A DNA stretch of 60,213 bases from Desulfarculales bacterium UBA702. GTDB taxonomy: Bacteria > Desulfobacterota > Syntrophobacteria > Syntrophobacterales > Syntrophobacteraceae. This document shows, in pieces, positions 36,237 to 46,096 of the stretch. Position 1 is the first letter of the stretch; each line of letters starts with the position of its first letter. The notes below the pieces were generated by a model. It worked only from the letters and a program-made list of their open reading frames with translations. It was not told the origin of the DNA and ran no database searches. The stretch is taken from NCBI GenBank assembly GCA_002298165.1, contig DBMI01000003.1, positions 1 to 60,213 of the forward strand. Direction: 5' to 3'. A program made the position numbers and the translations under genes.

Positions 36237-37166
36237 ATGGATTGTCCGATTTGCGGTTCCTCCGAAAGTTTGTTTATAGGCTCTGCTGAAAAACTCTTGT
36301 TGAGTTCATGCATTTACAGGTGCAATAATTGCCAATTCTTCTTCACTGATATTATGGAAGAAGAGGTTCTAAATAAATACTATTCTAGCAAAGAAGGTTT
36401 GTTGACTCGATATGACGACTCCTTCTATATCCGAACAGCAAAGGACCAGTACAGGTGGATACAATCCAATAGCGCACTGGACAAGGTGAAGTCCATCTTT
36501 GAAATCGGATGCGGAAGGGGCTATCTACTGTCTGAGTTTCGCAAGAATATGGATAAAAGCCTTAAAATCATGGGAATTGAACCTGATCTGGCCGCCGCAA
36601 ACTTCGGAAGTAAAAATCTCAATCTACACATCGAACAGGGAATGCTCGAGACTTTCAGACCGGAAATAAAATACGATTTGGTAATACTTTCCCATGTCTT
36701 GGAACATGTGCTAGATCCGGTAAAGTTCTTGAATAACGTCTTAAGTAATTATCTCTCTCCGGGTGGTGTCTTATTCATCGAGGTTCCATCAAGTTTAACC
36801 GAGATCCCATTAATTAAACTGTGGGACGGTACGAGTAGATACTATCTTGGTATGAGTGCTGCTGAACATACTCTGGTGTTCAGTAAGGAGTCATTCCTGA
36901 AGCTGTGCCAGATGACCAATTGTCGGATTCAGATAATTGAGGATTGCTCGTCGCACTACATAAGGTCTCTGTCGTCCGTGCAATCCATTATATATAAATC
37001 CGCGGTAACTTTGGAAAAAGGCTCGAACTCAGCCAAACTTCTGATTTCGGCCTGCTTCTCTGCACTAAAAAACGCCCTGATGAGAGAAGTGCTTCTCTTG
37101 GTGTATTCAAGATCGACTTTACTCAAAAATAGCGGGCTGCGGATTTTGGTTCAAAGTATCCAATGA
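36237..37166 (+). CDS. Class I SAM methyltransferase with N-terminal zinc-ribbon-like motif
   Basis: A 309-residue protein. N-terminal CPICGS and CNNCQF form a CxxC-x(n)-CxxC zinc-ribbon-like pair (residues 3-6 and 29-32). The methyltransferase core follows: motif I FEIGCGRGYLL, IEPDLAAANFG, and post-motif YDLVILSHVLEHVLDP. Such enzymes methylate sugars or sugar acids in surface polysaccharides. GGAAAGG precedes the ATG. From this gene to about 48 kb the DNA is visibly richer in A+T than its left-hand neighbours. Confidence 0.82.
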   Translation: MDCPICGSSESLFIGSAEKLLLSSCIYRCNNCQFFFTDIMEEEVLNKYYSSKEGLLTRYDDSFYIRTAKDQYRWIQSNSALDKVKSIFEIGCGRGYLLSEFRKNMDKSLKIMGIEPDLAAANFGSKNLNLHIEQGMLETFRPEIKYDLVILSHVLEHVLDPVKFLNNVLSNYLSPGGVLFIEVPSSLTEIPLIKLWDGTSRYYLGMSAAEHTLVFSKESFLKLCQMTNCRIQIIEDCSSHYIRSLSSVQSIIYKSAVTLEKGSNSAKLLISACFSALKNALMREVLLLVYSRSTLLKNSGLRILVQSIQ

Positions 37167-37257
37167 TATTGTAATCAGAATAGTCAGAATTGCCTTAAAA
37201 TGCGAATCCACTCACCTTAGGTGGCTTACTTTTTCAGAAAGCTGAGACCTAGTCATA

Positions 37258-38406
37258 ATGAATGAAATTAGAATGGCCATTATTCGTCCACTGGGCCTCC
37301 CTATTTCCAATCACTTCTACAATAGCCAGGAAATCGGGCTGGCGCGGGGCCTTTCTCTTTTGGGCATCGACGTTGATGTTTTTGTGGCGGGCAACAGTTC
37401 TGAAGTCTCCACACGTGTCGTCAGTTCCTTAGGGCATGGCAGAGTGCGACTTATCGAGGTGCCCTTTTTTAAAATTCCCGCAATCGACCATGCTCTATAC
37501 CCAAAACTTGCCAAACTCTTGAAAACCGGTAATTACAATTTTATCCAGGTAAACGAAGAGAACGAACTGACATCTTTTTACGTTGCTAGGTTAGCACGCC
37601 TGCAAGGTATTCCGGTCGTTGTTTACCAGGGAATGTACGAACCCCTTTCAGGCCGGCTTAGGGCTGCTTTTCAGAAGTGCTATGATAGGCTATTACTACC
37701 GTCTTTTCGGCGGTATGTCACCGTTGCGCTGGCCAAGACCTCCCGCGCACGGCAGCATTTGGAGAGAAAGGGATTTACCCGGACGCGTGTTGTTCCGGTA
37801 GGCCTTGACCCCTTGCCTTTCGCCGAAAGGATTGACCGCGATTGGCGACTCGATCTCGACATCCCAGGGAATAGTCCAATTTTGTTGTATGTGGGCATTT
37901 TCGAAAAGCGGCGAAATGTTGATTTTATGGTTAACTTGGCTAAAGCTTTGTCGGATCAGGAAGTTGCCTTGGTGATGGCCGGCACTGGGCCTGAACATGC
38001 GAGGATTGCTGACCGGATAAAGAAGGAAGCTATCCGGAATGTCAAGTTAACTGGGCCTGTAGCGCAAAAAAGCCTTCCGAGTCTTTATGAACAGAGCAGT
38101 CTTTTTCTCTTGCCCAGCAATTATGAGATTTACGGTATGGTCGTGCTGGAGGCAATGTATTTTGGGCTACCGGTCATATCAACCAGAACGGCAGGGCCTG
38201 AAGAGATCATCGGACATGAGGAAGATGGATTTTTGATTGGAAAATTGGATGCGGGGGAGTGGTGCAACGTAATTCGCAGACTTCTGAACCACCGACAAAG
38301 TCTGGCGCGGATGAGCTTGGCTGCTAAAGGGAAGATTCGTGGCCAGCTTCTTTGGGAGAAGGTGGCCCGCAATTATGCAGATTTCATAATAGCGCCAATT
38401 TTGTAG
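37258..38406 (+). CDS. GT4 family glycosyltransferase
   Basis: A 382-residue GT-B enzyme. YNSQEIGLARGLSLLGIDVDVF lies near the N-terminus, then LLYVGIFEKRRNVDFMVNLAKAL. The donor site is LLPSNYEIYGMVVLEAMYFGLPVI with TRTAGPEEII. It probably adds a sugar to the repeat unit at the inner membrane. It lies alone between two methyltransferase genes with intergenic gaps of 90 and about 250 bp. Confidence 0.85.
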   Translation: MNEIRMAIIRPLGLPISNHFYNSQEIGLARGLSLLGIDVDVFVAGNSSEVSTRVVSSLGHGRVRLIEVPFFKIPAIDHALYPKLAKLLKTGNYNFIQVNEENELTSFYVARLARLQGIPVVVYQGMYEPLSGRLRAAFQKCYDRLLLPSFRRYVTVALAKTSRARQHLERKGFTRTRVVPVGLDPLPFAERIDRDWRLDLDIPGNSPILLYVGIFEKRRNVDFMVNLAKALSDQEVALVMAGTGPEHARIADRIKKEAIRNVKLTGPVAQKSLPSLYEQSSLFLLPSNYEIYGMVVLEAMYFGLPVISTRTAGPEEIIGHEEDGFLIGKLDAGEWCNVIRRLLNHRQSLARMSLAAKGKIRGQLLWEKVARNYADFIIAPIL

Positions 38407-38656
38407 TCAATATTTCTGGCCTATCGATAAAAACATGAATGTAATTGAAATTACGATTGAGGATCTCTCTAATTTTTTCGAACCTCTCCCCCCCGATTTT
38501 TTATTGCGAGACCATGCACCGAAATGCTGTATTTACCACTAGTCGCCGCAAAAAAGACATTAGAGATGGCGATGTGGCGCGTTAATTGCATTCATGACGA
38601 TCATTGCTTGCCTGAAGTTGCTGAGCTTCCTGTGCATCAAGACAAAGGGGGTGCCT

Positions 38657-39391
38657 TTGAGTAGACTCCAACGAGAAAAGCGATTCCACGATAAGACGTT
38701 CGCTGACGATCTTCGTCAAGCGACCGCTAAGTACTATGAAGTGGCTCAAAGCAGTCGAACCGCCTACACAAACCTGTTGAAAGGCTATGGGTCAGGTCAG
38801 AGAGCTTTAGAGTATGGGTGTGGACCAGGGAGTTCAGCGTTTTTGCTTGCACAACGGGGAGTCGAAGTTACTGGTATAGACATTTCTGATGCTGCAATTG
38901 AGCGTGCTAGAGAATTCGAGAGCCAAAAAAAACTTGGGGTACACTTCCAATTAATGAATGCAGAAGAGTTGGCATTTGGAGATGGATCTTTCGATCTGGT
39001 TTGTGGAAGCGGGATTCTGCATCACCTGCATTTGAAAAGAGCATTATCTGAGTTGGCCAGAGTCCTCAGCCCTGGGGGGAAGGGAATCTTTTTGGAGCCA
39101 CTTGGGCACAATCTGTTAATCGACCTTTATCGGAGAGCCACGCCCCACTTACGCACCAAGGATGAACATCCCTTATTAGTATCTGATTTGAAGATGATTA
39201 GCAGCTATTTCCCGAATCTGGAAGTCAGGTATTTTCATTTACTCTCACTGGGGGCTGTACTCTTCCGAAATACATTCGCATTTTCCTCTGTCCTCTCAGT
39301 TTTGGACAGAATTGACCAGTTAATGTTCAAGGCATCGTCATTCATGTGCAAAAATGCATGGGCTGCACTAATAGTCATGAGTGCAAACTGA
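38657..39391 (+). CDS. Class I SAM methyltransferase
   Basis: About 244 residues from TTG 38657, which has AAAGGGGG 6 bases upstream; the frame extends to ATG 38594, but that gives a hydrophobic leader unlike this family and has no ribosome site. The core shows motif I ALEYGCGPGSSAFLLA, TGIDISDAAIERAREF, NAEELAFGDGSFDLV and GILHHLHLKRALSELARVLSPGG, a Methyltransf_11 pattern. It is a likely polysaccharide or lipid-linked sugar methyltransferase. The next gene begins 7 bp after its stop. Confidence 0.8.
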   Translation: MSRLQREKRFHDKTFADDLRQATAKYYEVAQSSRTAYTNLLKGYGSGQRALEYGCGPGSSAFLLAQRGVEVTGIDISDAAIERAREFESQKKLGVHFQLMNAEELAFGDGSFDLVCGSGILHHLHLKRALSELARVLSPGGKGIFLEPLGHNLLIDLYRRATPHLRTKDEHPLLVSDLKMISSYFPNLEVRYFHLLSLGAVLFRNTFAFSSVLSVLDRIDQLMFKASSFMCKNAWAALIVMSAN

Positions 39392-39397
39392 GGAATA

Positions 39398-40324
39398 ATG
39401 ATGGTATTTTCAATAATTATACCTGCGAAAAATGAGGGAGAAAATGTTGTACTATGCTTGGAGTCTCTGAGAAACCTCAACTATGCATCGACAGAGTATG
39501 AAATCCTTTTGATAGACAATGGCTCTACCGACGATACAGTATCATTAGCAAAAGCATTGGGCGCCAATGTCTATGTCCAGCCGGACCTCACTCTATCAGG
39601 TTTAAGGAATTATGGCGCAACCAAAGCTCAAGGAAGTATTTTATGTTTCCTTGATGCAGATTGCATTGTAGATGTAGACTGGTTACAGAATGCTGCCAAT
39701 GCAATGGAAGATCAAAGAGTCGGATGTACTGGTTCGACCCCTTATGGGTTACCAAATAGCTCATGGGTTGAATCAGTATGGTCCAGCTTCAGAACGAGGA
39801 GAAGGACTCCTTGCAGGGCTACTTGGATCAACTCCTCGAATTTATTCGTGAGAAAGAAGCTCTTCGAACGTGTTGGTGGTTTTGATGAACAGTTAGTAAC
39901 TTGTGAGGATGTTGACATAAGTTTGCGGTTAAGTACAATCTGCACTGTACTTTTTGATCCTTCCATAAAAGCCTGTCATCTCCGAGAGCCTAAATCTGTC
40001 ATCGAATTTTTCAGGAAAGAGCTATGGCGTGGGAAGGGAAATCTGAGAGGAGCCATTAGCCATGGATTTGTTCTTAACGAGATGAAGAGTCTCATGGTTC
40101 CCCTCTATTACTTGTTCCTGAATGCCGTAATCATGTTTATGATCTTGTTTCAACAGATGAGCCTATCAACATTCAAGATAGCGGTACTTGGCTATGTGTT
40201 TCCTGTCATAGTATTCTCTATATGGGCTGCCAAAGTAACATGCAAATGGAGCTATATACCTGGCTTTTGCATTTTATTCCTGGCTTATGCGAATGCCAGG
40301 GCATGTGCTTTATTGCACCTCTGA
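39398..40324 (+). CDS. GT2 family glycosyltransferase
   Basis: A 308-residue enzyme: FSIIIPAKNEGENVVLCLESL, IDNGSTDDTVSLA, FLDADC, FDEQLVTCEDVDISLRL and CHLREPKSVIEFFRKELWRGKGN, with C-terminal membrane helices. It is collinear with the GT2 enzyme at 26140 (same length and same motif order), so the two are paralogues that probably use similar acceptors. Two consecutive ATG codons (39398 and 39401) are possible starts. Confidence 0.85.
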   Translation: MMVFSIIIPAKNEGENVVLCLESLRNLNYASTEYEILLIDNGSTDDTVSLAKALGANVYVQPDLTLSGLRNYGATKAQGSILCFLDADCIVDVDWLQNAANAMEDQRVGCTGSTPYGLPNSSWVESVWSSFRTRRRTPCRATWINSSNLFVRKKLFERVGGFDEQLVTCEDVDISLRLSTICTVLFDPSIKACHLREPKSVIEFFRKELWRGKGNLRGAISHGFVLNEMKSLMVPLYYLFLNAVIMFMILFQQMSLSTFKIAVLGYVFPVIVFSIWAAKVTCKWSYIPGFCILFLAYANARACALLHL

Positions 40325-40379
40325 CAGACAAGCATGTATGGAAGAGTGAGTAGTGCTTTTCCAGATTGAAGGATCAAAC

Positions 40380-42134
40380 ATGAAAACGAGATACTACAGT
40401 ATAGCAGCAAACGTCAGGGATTTCATTATGGTATTAGCACTAGCCGTGATCCCTGTGTTAACACCGACTTTCGCAATAGCTTACCCGACGCTGTACTTCT
40501 CGGATATTGACTCAGGCCCGAAAACCGGAAACACTGATGGGGCCGGTGGTTTGGCTCAATCTCAGCATGGGGCAATCGTTACGATATGGGGGCATAATCT
40601 TGGGTCATCCCAAGGTACCTCCAAGGTATATGTTGGTGGTTTGGAAGCTGCTAATGTGTACTACTGGAAAGATGCTGATGGCCAGTTGCCTGGAGGTCCA
40701 TCCGATTTAAAGACGTACCATAAAATGCAGGAAATCGCTTTTTCCATACCTGCTGCCGCCACCGATGGGCTGAATACAATCAAGGTGATTGTAGGCGGAG
40801 TGGAGTCCAATACAATTCCTTTCACCGTTCGGGCAGGCAATATATATTTTGTTGCTTCCAGTGGCAACGATTCCACAGGAAAAGGGACGTATGTATCTCC
40901 GTGGTTGACTTTGGAGAATGTATTCGCGGGTGGTAATGGCAAAATTGCCGCTGGCGACATTGTGTACTCGGTAGGAGTAGGTACGACCAAATCACTACAG
41001 GTCGGTCAGACGTCGGTTTTAGTCGGAACTTCTGCGAACCCAATATCCCTTATCGCTTATCCTAACTCTGCTGTTGCTATCTCCAATACGAATGCTCCTT
41101 TGAATGTAACAGCTGTAAGGAACTATAATCATTATCCATCTACTCCATACCTTAGTTCTTACATTAATTTCTCAAAGCTCTCTGTAACTACAGTACAGAG
41201 TGGCTTTTCCGGCTTTCAGGGGATGAGAGTTGTAGGATGTGAAGGTACGGGACCAACCTATACCACAGGGGGAGGCTCGGGATTTATTGGCGGTGGGGTA
41301 GCAAACGGCTCCTCTCTCCACTTATCTGATGGAAAGATGTACGGCCTGTATATACACAACTATGGAGCTGTCGGCAACACCGACACAATGCAACACCTAT
41401 TCTACATTTCTAACAGAAGTGGAAGCCCAATACCTGGATATGAAATAGCATGGGGCCATTTTACAGATAATCCCATTTACCAGGGGCTGCATGTTTATGA
41501 TCAGGGTGTATGTGGTGATTGGTCAACACCAATCAGACTGCATCACAACGTAATAGTAAATCAACGTGGAAATGCTATTAACATAAATACCGGTTGTACT
41601 CCTGTGTTAACGATGGCCCAAATTGAAATTCATGATAACATCATTGTGATTGATCCGAGCCATTCAACTTCCGTTGCTGCCATACGATATGATGCAGATG
41701 GAACAAGAGCCAAAATATACAATAATACCGTGTATGGTTACAATTCTACTAATACATTCGGCCATGGTACTATTGAATTTGTAAATAACCTTATAGTTGA
41801 TCGCAAAGCGATAGCTTTCTTTGACAATGCACCATCTAGCCAGAGCAATAATTTATTTCATAGCATTAGCGCCACACCTCCTCCGGCACCTTCCTGGGCT
41901 ATTGGAGCAATTATGGCCGACCCCTTATTTAGCAATCCCTCACAGGGTGATTTTTGGTTAAAGCCCGGCAGCCCAGCGTTAGATATGGGATCAGAAATTG
42001 TTATCCCCACGGCTCCTATCGATTTCTTCGGCTACCCCCGTCAAAAGAGCAGCGTAAGTATTGGTTCTATGAAAAGCAAGCCAAACGATGTAACTGGGGT
42101 AAGGATCATTACAGATAATCCCTCTTCACCATAG
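40380..42134 (+). CDS. Secreted IPT/TIG plus right-handed beta-helix protein
   Basis: A 584-residue exported protein. Signal peptide: FIMVLALAVIPVLTPTFAIA. Residues about 30-145 look like an IPT/TIG module (GAIVTIWGHNLGSSQGTSKVYVGG). Then YFVASSGNDSTGKGTYVSPWLTLENVF introduces a DUF1565-like right-handed beta-helix (IRLHHNVIVNQRGNAINI, IEIHDNIIVID, KIYNNTVYGYNS) ending in ADPLFSNPSQGDFWLKPGSPALDMG. This plan fits a polysaccharide lyase, epimerase or binding protein acting on the exported polymer. There is no PEP-CTERM tail. AAGGA precedes the ATG at 40380. Confidence 0.78.
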   Translation: MKTRYYSIAANVRDFIMVLALAVIPVLTPTFAIAYPTLYFSDIDSGPKTGNTDGAGGLAQSQHGAIVTIWGHNLGSSQGTSKVYVGGLEAANVYYWKDADGQLPGGPSDLKTYHKMQEIAFSIPAAATDGLNTIKVIVGGVESNTIPFTVRAGNIYFVASSGNDSTGKGTYVSPWLTLENVFAGGNGKIAAGDIVYSVGVGTTKSLQVGQTSVLVGTSANPISLIAYPNSAVAISNTNAPLNVTAVRNYNHYPSTPYLSSYINFSKLSVTTVQSGFSGFQGMRVVGCEGTGPTYTTGGGSGFIGGGVANGSSLHLSDGKMYGLYIHNYGAVGNTDTMQHLFYISNRSGSPIPGYEIAWGHFTDNPIYQGLHVYDQGVCGDWSTPIRLHHNVIVNQRGNAININTGCTPVLTMAQIEIHDNIIVIDPSHSTSVAAIRYDADGTRAKIYNNTVYGYNSTNTFGHGTIEFVNNLIVDRKAIAFFDNAPSSQSNNLFHSISATPPPAPSWAIGAIMADPLFSNPSQGDFWLKPGSPALDMGSEIVIPTAPIDFFGYPRQKSSVSIGSMKSKPNDVTGVRIITDNPSSP

Positions 42135-42273
42135 GTGGCCCATCGATAAAACTGGTCGCCTGGCCCTGTATGCTTCGCTTGCAGGATCAGCACCTTAGGT
42201 CCTTTTTTTTCGAATAGAATTCTGAGCAACAATGGAGAGGGAATTACGGTTAGCATACGTACAGGCTCTTCTA

Positions 42274-43386
42274 TACTCAGCGTCATAAATAATTGCGAGT
42301 TAAGTGCTTCGGTGATACTCTACCGGCACTATGAAGAGAATCCATATTGCCGATGCTGAAATGGTGGTTTTGGCCCTGCAAGATGAGATTCGCCGTTCCG
42401 ATGAACCGCGTTATGACCACCGGCTCCATGGTGTGCTGATGGTCGCGCAGGGAATGAGTTGCACTGAAGTGGCCAGGCTCTTGGGTGATGCTCCGAGGAC
42501 AGTTGCATACTGGATGCAAAGATTCGAAGAGGAAGGACTTGCCGGCTTGGCTGAGGGGGACAGGCCCGGAAGACCTCGCAGACTCAACCCAGAACAACTG
42601 AACCCTATTGACGCAGCGCTCCGTAAAAGCCCAGATGATTTCGGACTTGGCGCCAATCTCTGGGATGGCAAGACGCTTGCCGAATTCATTTCCAGGGAGT
42701 GGGAAATCGCCTTGGGAGTCCGACAATGTCAGCGATTGCTCAAACATCTTGGCTTCCGCATGCGCAAACCTCGACCTAAAATTGCTGGAGCTGATCCCGA
42801 AGCCCAACGGGAATATAAAAAAACTGAAAGACTTCGCCCGGGACAAGATGGTTGATCTTTGGTCCATAGATGGGGTGCGATTCCAATTAGATGGTTCGCG
42901 GTGCCGCATGTGGGTCCCTCGTGAATTAAAAGAACCCGTCTTTTATCATCACCCAACCCGGAAAGGCATCTGTTACTTTGGAGCAGTACGTCTGCGGGAC
43001 GGCAAGTTTATGTTTCACCGTGCCGAGAAGTTCAACGCCGAGAGCTTCTTTCTTTTTGTCAGAGACCTCCGGACCGTGAGCAGTCATTCTGGCAGGAGAG
43101 TGGAGATTATTCTCGATAATGCAAAGTACCATCACGCCAAACTCCATGAGGGGTGGCGGAATAAGAGTTCGAATCGGTTTGCGTTGAATTTTTCTCCCAC
43201 CTTATAGCCCTGAGTTGAATCCAGTGGAGCGAGTTTGGAAGCTGGTACGCCGTCTTGCAACTCACAACAAGTATTTTTCAGACCTCAAGGAGATTGCAGC
43301 AGCCGTCGAGCGCCGATTTTCAGAGTGGAGTGCCGGCAGCGATGTTTTACGCCGTCTTTGCGCAATTATTTAAGACGCTGAGTATA
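42274..43386 (+). mobile_element. IS630-family insertion sequence, decayed
   Basis: About 1.1 kb bounded by inverted repeats: left ACTCAGCGTCATAAATAATT (from 42275) and right, read inward on the minus strand, ACTCAGCGTCTTAAATAATT (to 43384), one mismatch. Both ends are flanked by TATA, consistent with the TA target duplication of IS630 elements. It carries one transposase gene broken twice. It is inserted between the beta-helix gene and the ligase gene without interrupting either. Confidence 0.85.
42331..43373 (+). pseudogene. IS630-family transposase, two frameshifts
   Basis: The first frame (from ATG 42331) has a helix-turn-helix (LHGVLMVAQGMSCTEVARLL) and RPGRPRRL linker. At an A7 run (42817-42823) the sequence passes to the next frame, giving VDLWSIDGVRFQ (first DDE Asp), HHPTRKGICYFGAVRLRDG and ILDNAKYHHAK (second Asp). 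At a T5 run (43189-43193) it shifts again to PPYSPELNPVERVWK (the catalytic Glu region) and ends LRRLCAII. The A-run could be recoding, but the second break leaves the enzyme inactive unless it is a sequencing error. Confidence 0.85.
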
Positions 43387-43434
43387 TAACCCTCATTAGA
43401 ACAAAACATTTTTTGGGGAAAAGTCGAGATCAGG

Positions 43435-44826
43435 ATGAGAGTCGCCTTTCTAATTGCATGCTATGTAATCATAACGCTGCTGTCAATTTTGAATCCTATG
43501 ACGGCGGTATTGTACTACACAGGCATTTCAATTATCAGACCCGAAATGCTCACCTGGGGGGGCACTGCCATTAAGCACCTTTTCCCAATATCAATGGCGA
43601 CCATCATTTTCTCAACATACTCCAGGGGGCGCTTCAGCTTAACGAGGGTGTTTGATTTTCAGTTCGCGTCCTTTATGCTTTTCATAATCACCCTCATTGT
43701 ATCTACCTATGTTTCCAGTTACGAGAACATTGATTCAGGAAAGTACAACAAGATTCTTCTTCTCATTTTCGCAATGTGCGTACTATTAAAAATGAACCTG
43801 ATTGAAATGAATCTCATCCGCAAATACTATAAGTATACCGTTGCCTTTCTGGCATTTATCGGCTTATGGGGAGCCCAGCAGTGGCTTCATGGGAATCCTG
43901 ATATGGAAGGACTTTTTGGCTCGTTCGTGAAGGACCGCTGTGGGATTTGCGCTATCTTTATCCTGTATTATCCGGTTGCACTGTTTTTCGCCATTAAGAG
44001 CAGGTCGTTTACGGAAAGGCTATTCGGAATAGCTGCATCTCTCCTTTTCCTAGCAGACATCGTATTTACAAATTCCAGAGCGGGGTTTATCGGTATGAGC
44101 CTGTCTGCTTTATTCCTAATGCGGTTTGTGAAAAGGAAGTTTGCCCTTTTGATCTGCCTGGTCCCAGCCTTGCTAATCGTGTTGACCATACTGCCGGAAA
44201 AGTACATCCAACGCGTCAACATGCTTACTGACAAGCATATTGCCGATACCGAAAACCCGTTGGATGGATCCGCCGCCGGCCGGCTCGTGGTATGGCAAGG
44301 CGGCCTGAGAGTATTCATGCAGAACCCGCTGATCGGCGTGGGGACAATGAATTCTCCTGAAGCCATTTGGTTGATGGGCGATGAGTTCTCAGGCAAAATA
44401 GACCCGGAATTATGGAAATATCTCTTTGCTAGCCCCGAGCTTAGATTAGCGATTCACAATACGTTTATTGAGGTTTTTGCCGAAGGGGGCATTATCGGCG
44501 CACTCGGATTTTACCTCTTCATACTCACCTCAATGATCAGGGGCATGGAGGTGTCTCGCTACCGGGGAGGGAATGAGGAGCTTGGTGAAATAGTAATTCT
44601 GTACAGGTGTGTTAAAGCCGGCCTGCTGGGCTATTGTGTGGCTGCCTTCTTTGCGAACATGCGATATGTTGACTTTTTTTACTGGCAGTTGATCATTTTG
44701 CCAGTTATAGCAGCACAAGGTCTTAAAATGGCCGGGCAGGTGCCTGCATCTGATCCCAAAAAAACAATTCCACATTTAGCTCCACTATCTCCGCCTTTAA
44801 AGGGTGCCGATGCAACCTGTAGGTGA
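43435..44826 (+). CDS. O-antigen ligase/polymerase-like membrane protein, exosortase-associated
   Basis: A 463-residue polytopic protein with about 11-12 helices. N-terminal FLIACYVIITLLSILNPMTAVLYYTGISIIRPE fits the exosortase-A-associated ligase family (DUF5935), and the Wzy_C region includes the periplasmic loop TNSRAGFIGM, GSAAGRLVVWQGGLRVFMQNPLIGVG and AIHNTFIEVFAEGG. It either polymerises the exopolysaccharide (Wzy role) or transfers glycan to protein. No other Wzy candidate is in the window, so the polymerase role is plausible. It begins about 48 bp after the IS630 end. Confidence 0.84.
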   Translation: MRVAFLIACYVIITLLSILNPMTAVLYYTGISIIRPEMLTWGGTAIKHLFPISMATIIFSTYSRGRFSLTRVFDFQFASFMLFIITLIVSTYVSSYENIDSGKYNKILLLIFAMCVLLKMNLIEMNLIRKYYKYTVAFLAFIGLWGAQQWLHGNPDMEGLFGSFVKDRCGICAIFILYYPVALFFAIKSRSFTERLFGIAASLLFLADIVFTNSRAGFIGMSLSALFLMRFVKRKFALLICLVPALLIVLTILPEKYIQRVNMLTDKHIADTENPLDGSAAGRLVVWQGGLRVFMQNPLIGVGTMNSPEAIWLMGDEFSGKIDPELWKYLFASPELRLAIHNTFIEVFAEGGIIGALGFYLFILTSMIRGMEVSRYRGGNEELGEIVILYRCVKAGLLGYCVAAFFANMRYVDFFYWQLIILPVIAAQGLKMAGQVPASDPKKTIPHLAPLSPPLKGADATCR

Positions 44827-45958
44827 ATCACAGTTGGGCACAATCGACGGAATAAATCTACTGCGCGGTATTGCAATAATAGGCGTGCTTCTGATCCACA
44901 CGACCGGTCCAATACTCAGTTCGGTGCCAGACGGGCAGAGCCCGCATCTTCTTGTTTTGGTTCTCAACCAACTTTCGAGGTTCTCTGTTCCGGCGTTTCT
45001 ATTTATATCCGGCTATTTATACGGCAGGAAGTACTTTGCCGCTCCCCTGGATGTGAAGAAGTTCCTAACAAGCCGGATTCATAACATCCTTATCCCTTAT
45101 CTGGTCTGGTCTGCAATCTACATATTAATGAGAATCTTAATCAACAAGGGTGAAGTCAATGCTATTTCTCCCCTCAATGTCGCTCAAATGCTGCTTCGTG
45201 GCGCAGCTAGCGGCCATCTGTACTTTATACCACTGATATTTCAGTTTTACCTGCTATTTCCCATACTAATCAATTTCGTCAGGAGAAACAGTCACAATAT
45301 GGGATTCATAGTTGCGTCTGTTTCTGTTCTGGGATTTATTCTTGTGGCACTCAACAGCTACTTGCCATTACAAATACTTAGCTGTGTCGGTCTTGAATAT
45401 ACTAACTACCTACTATTATGGTGGCTACCATATGCCTTCTTAGGAATATATATTGGTTCTAAAGAAGTCTCGTTGGCTGTAAACTGCAATTACCTGATGA
45501 TCTTCGCTCTGACGACTGTTGCCGCCTTGCTCATGATAGTAGAGTGCATTTACTTTGCTCACTCTTCCGGAATTCAATCGTCGACATGGTTCATCGAGAG
45601 ACATGCCCTGAATTCGGTGTTCTACATGACTTTCCTTAGACCTACTGCTTTCCTCTACGGCATGTTAGCCGTTGTCCTCATGTATCGAATATGCGAACGC
45701 TGTGACTGCGGGCAGCAACCTGCCAAGCTCCTGCGAAAAATTGGTGTTTGTTCAAGTGGAATCTACTTTGCTCACCCTCTTGTAATGACATTCCTCAGCT
45801 TCTTTATGAAAAAAGCAGGATTTAATGTTTACTCGGATTTAAACACCAATTTGATTTATTTCTTGCTTTTGCTATTAATTTCTTATTGCGCGGTAGCTGG
45901 CACTCGGGGTCTGGGTATTGCAACTCTTGTTTGGGGTCCGCACCGACAATCTGCTTAG
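44810..45958 (+). CDS. Acyltransferase 3 family protein (surface polysaccharide O-acyltransferase)
   Basis: A 382-residue membrane protein with about ten helices. The N-terminal block INLLRGIAIIGVLLIHTTGPI carries the catalytic-type His of the OafA/WecH family. RFSVPAFLFISGYLYGRKYF and YLVWSAIYILMRI follow, and the C-terminal FAHPLVMTFLSFFM region is typical. It acetylates or acylates sugars using cytoplasmic acyl donors. The start ATG 44810 overlaps the end of the ligase gene in a different frame, with AAAGGG upstream. It is one of two adjacent acyltransferase genes. Confidence 0.85.
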   Translation: MQPVGESQLGTIDGINLLRGIAIIGVLLIHTTGPILSSVPDGQSPHLLVLVLNQLSRFSVPAFLFISGYLYGRKYFAAPLDVKKFLTSRIHNILIPYLVWSAIYILMRILINKGEVNAISPLNVAQMLLRGAASGHLYFIPLIFQFYLLFPILINFVRRNSHNMGFIVASVSVLGFILVALNSYLPLQILSCVGLEYTNYLLLWWLPYAFLGIYIGSKEVSLAVNCNYLMIFALTTVAALLMIVECIYFAHSSGIQSSTWFIERHALNSVFYMTFLRPTAFLYGMLAVVLMYRICERCDCGQQPAKLLRKIGVCSSGIYFAHPLVMTFLSFFMKKAGFNVYSDLNTNLIYFLLLLLISYCAVAGTRGLGIATLVWGPHRQSA

Positions 45959-46096
45959 ATGCTTTGTAAAATATCATTTTTCTGCTAGCAACATCATATG
46001 TGCTTGCTTATTTCGTCTATTTCAATCTACTGAGTTTAACCGGGCGAAGTCCCGGTTCAAAGGTCTGCCGATACCACCCAAAGTTTAGGACGAGCA

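Noticed and set aside
42817..42823. Programmed frameshift in the IS630 transposase at A7
   Set aside because: Possible in principle, but a second uncompensated shift at 43189-43193 means recoding at the first site would still not make an intact enzyme.
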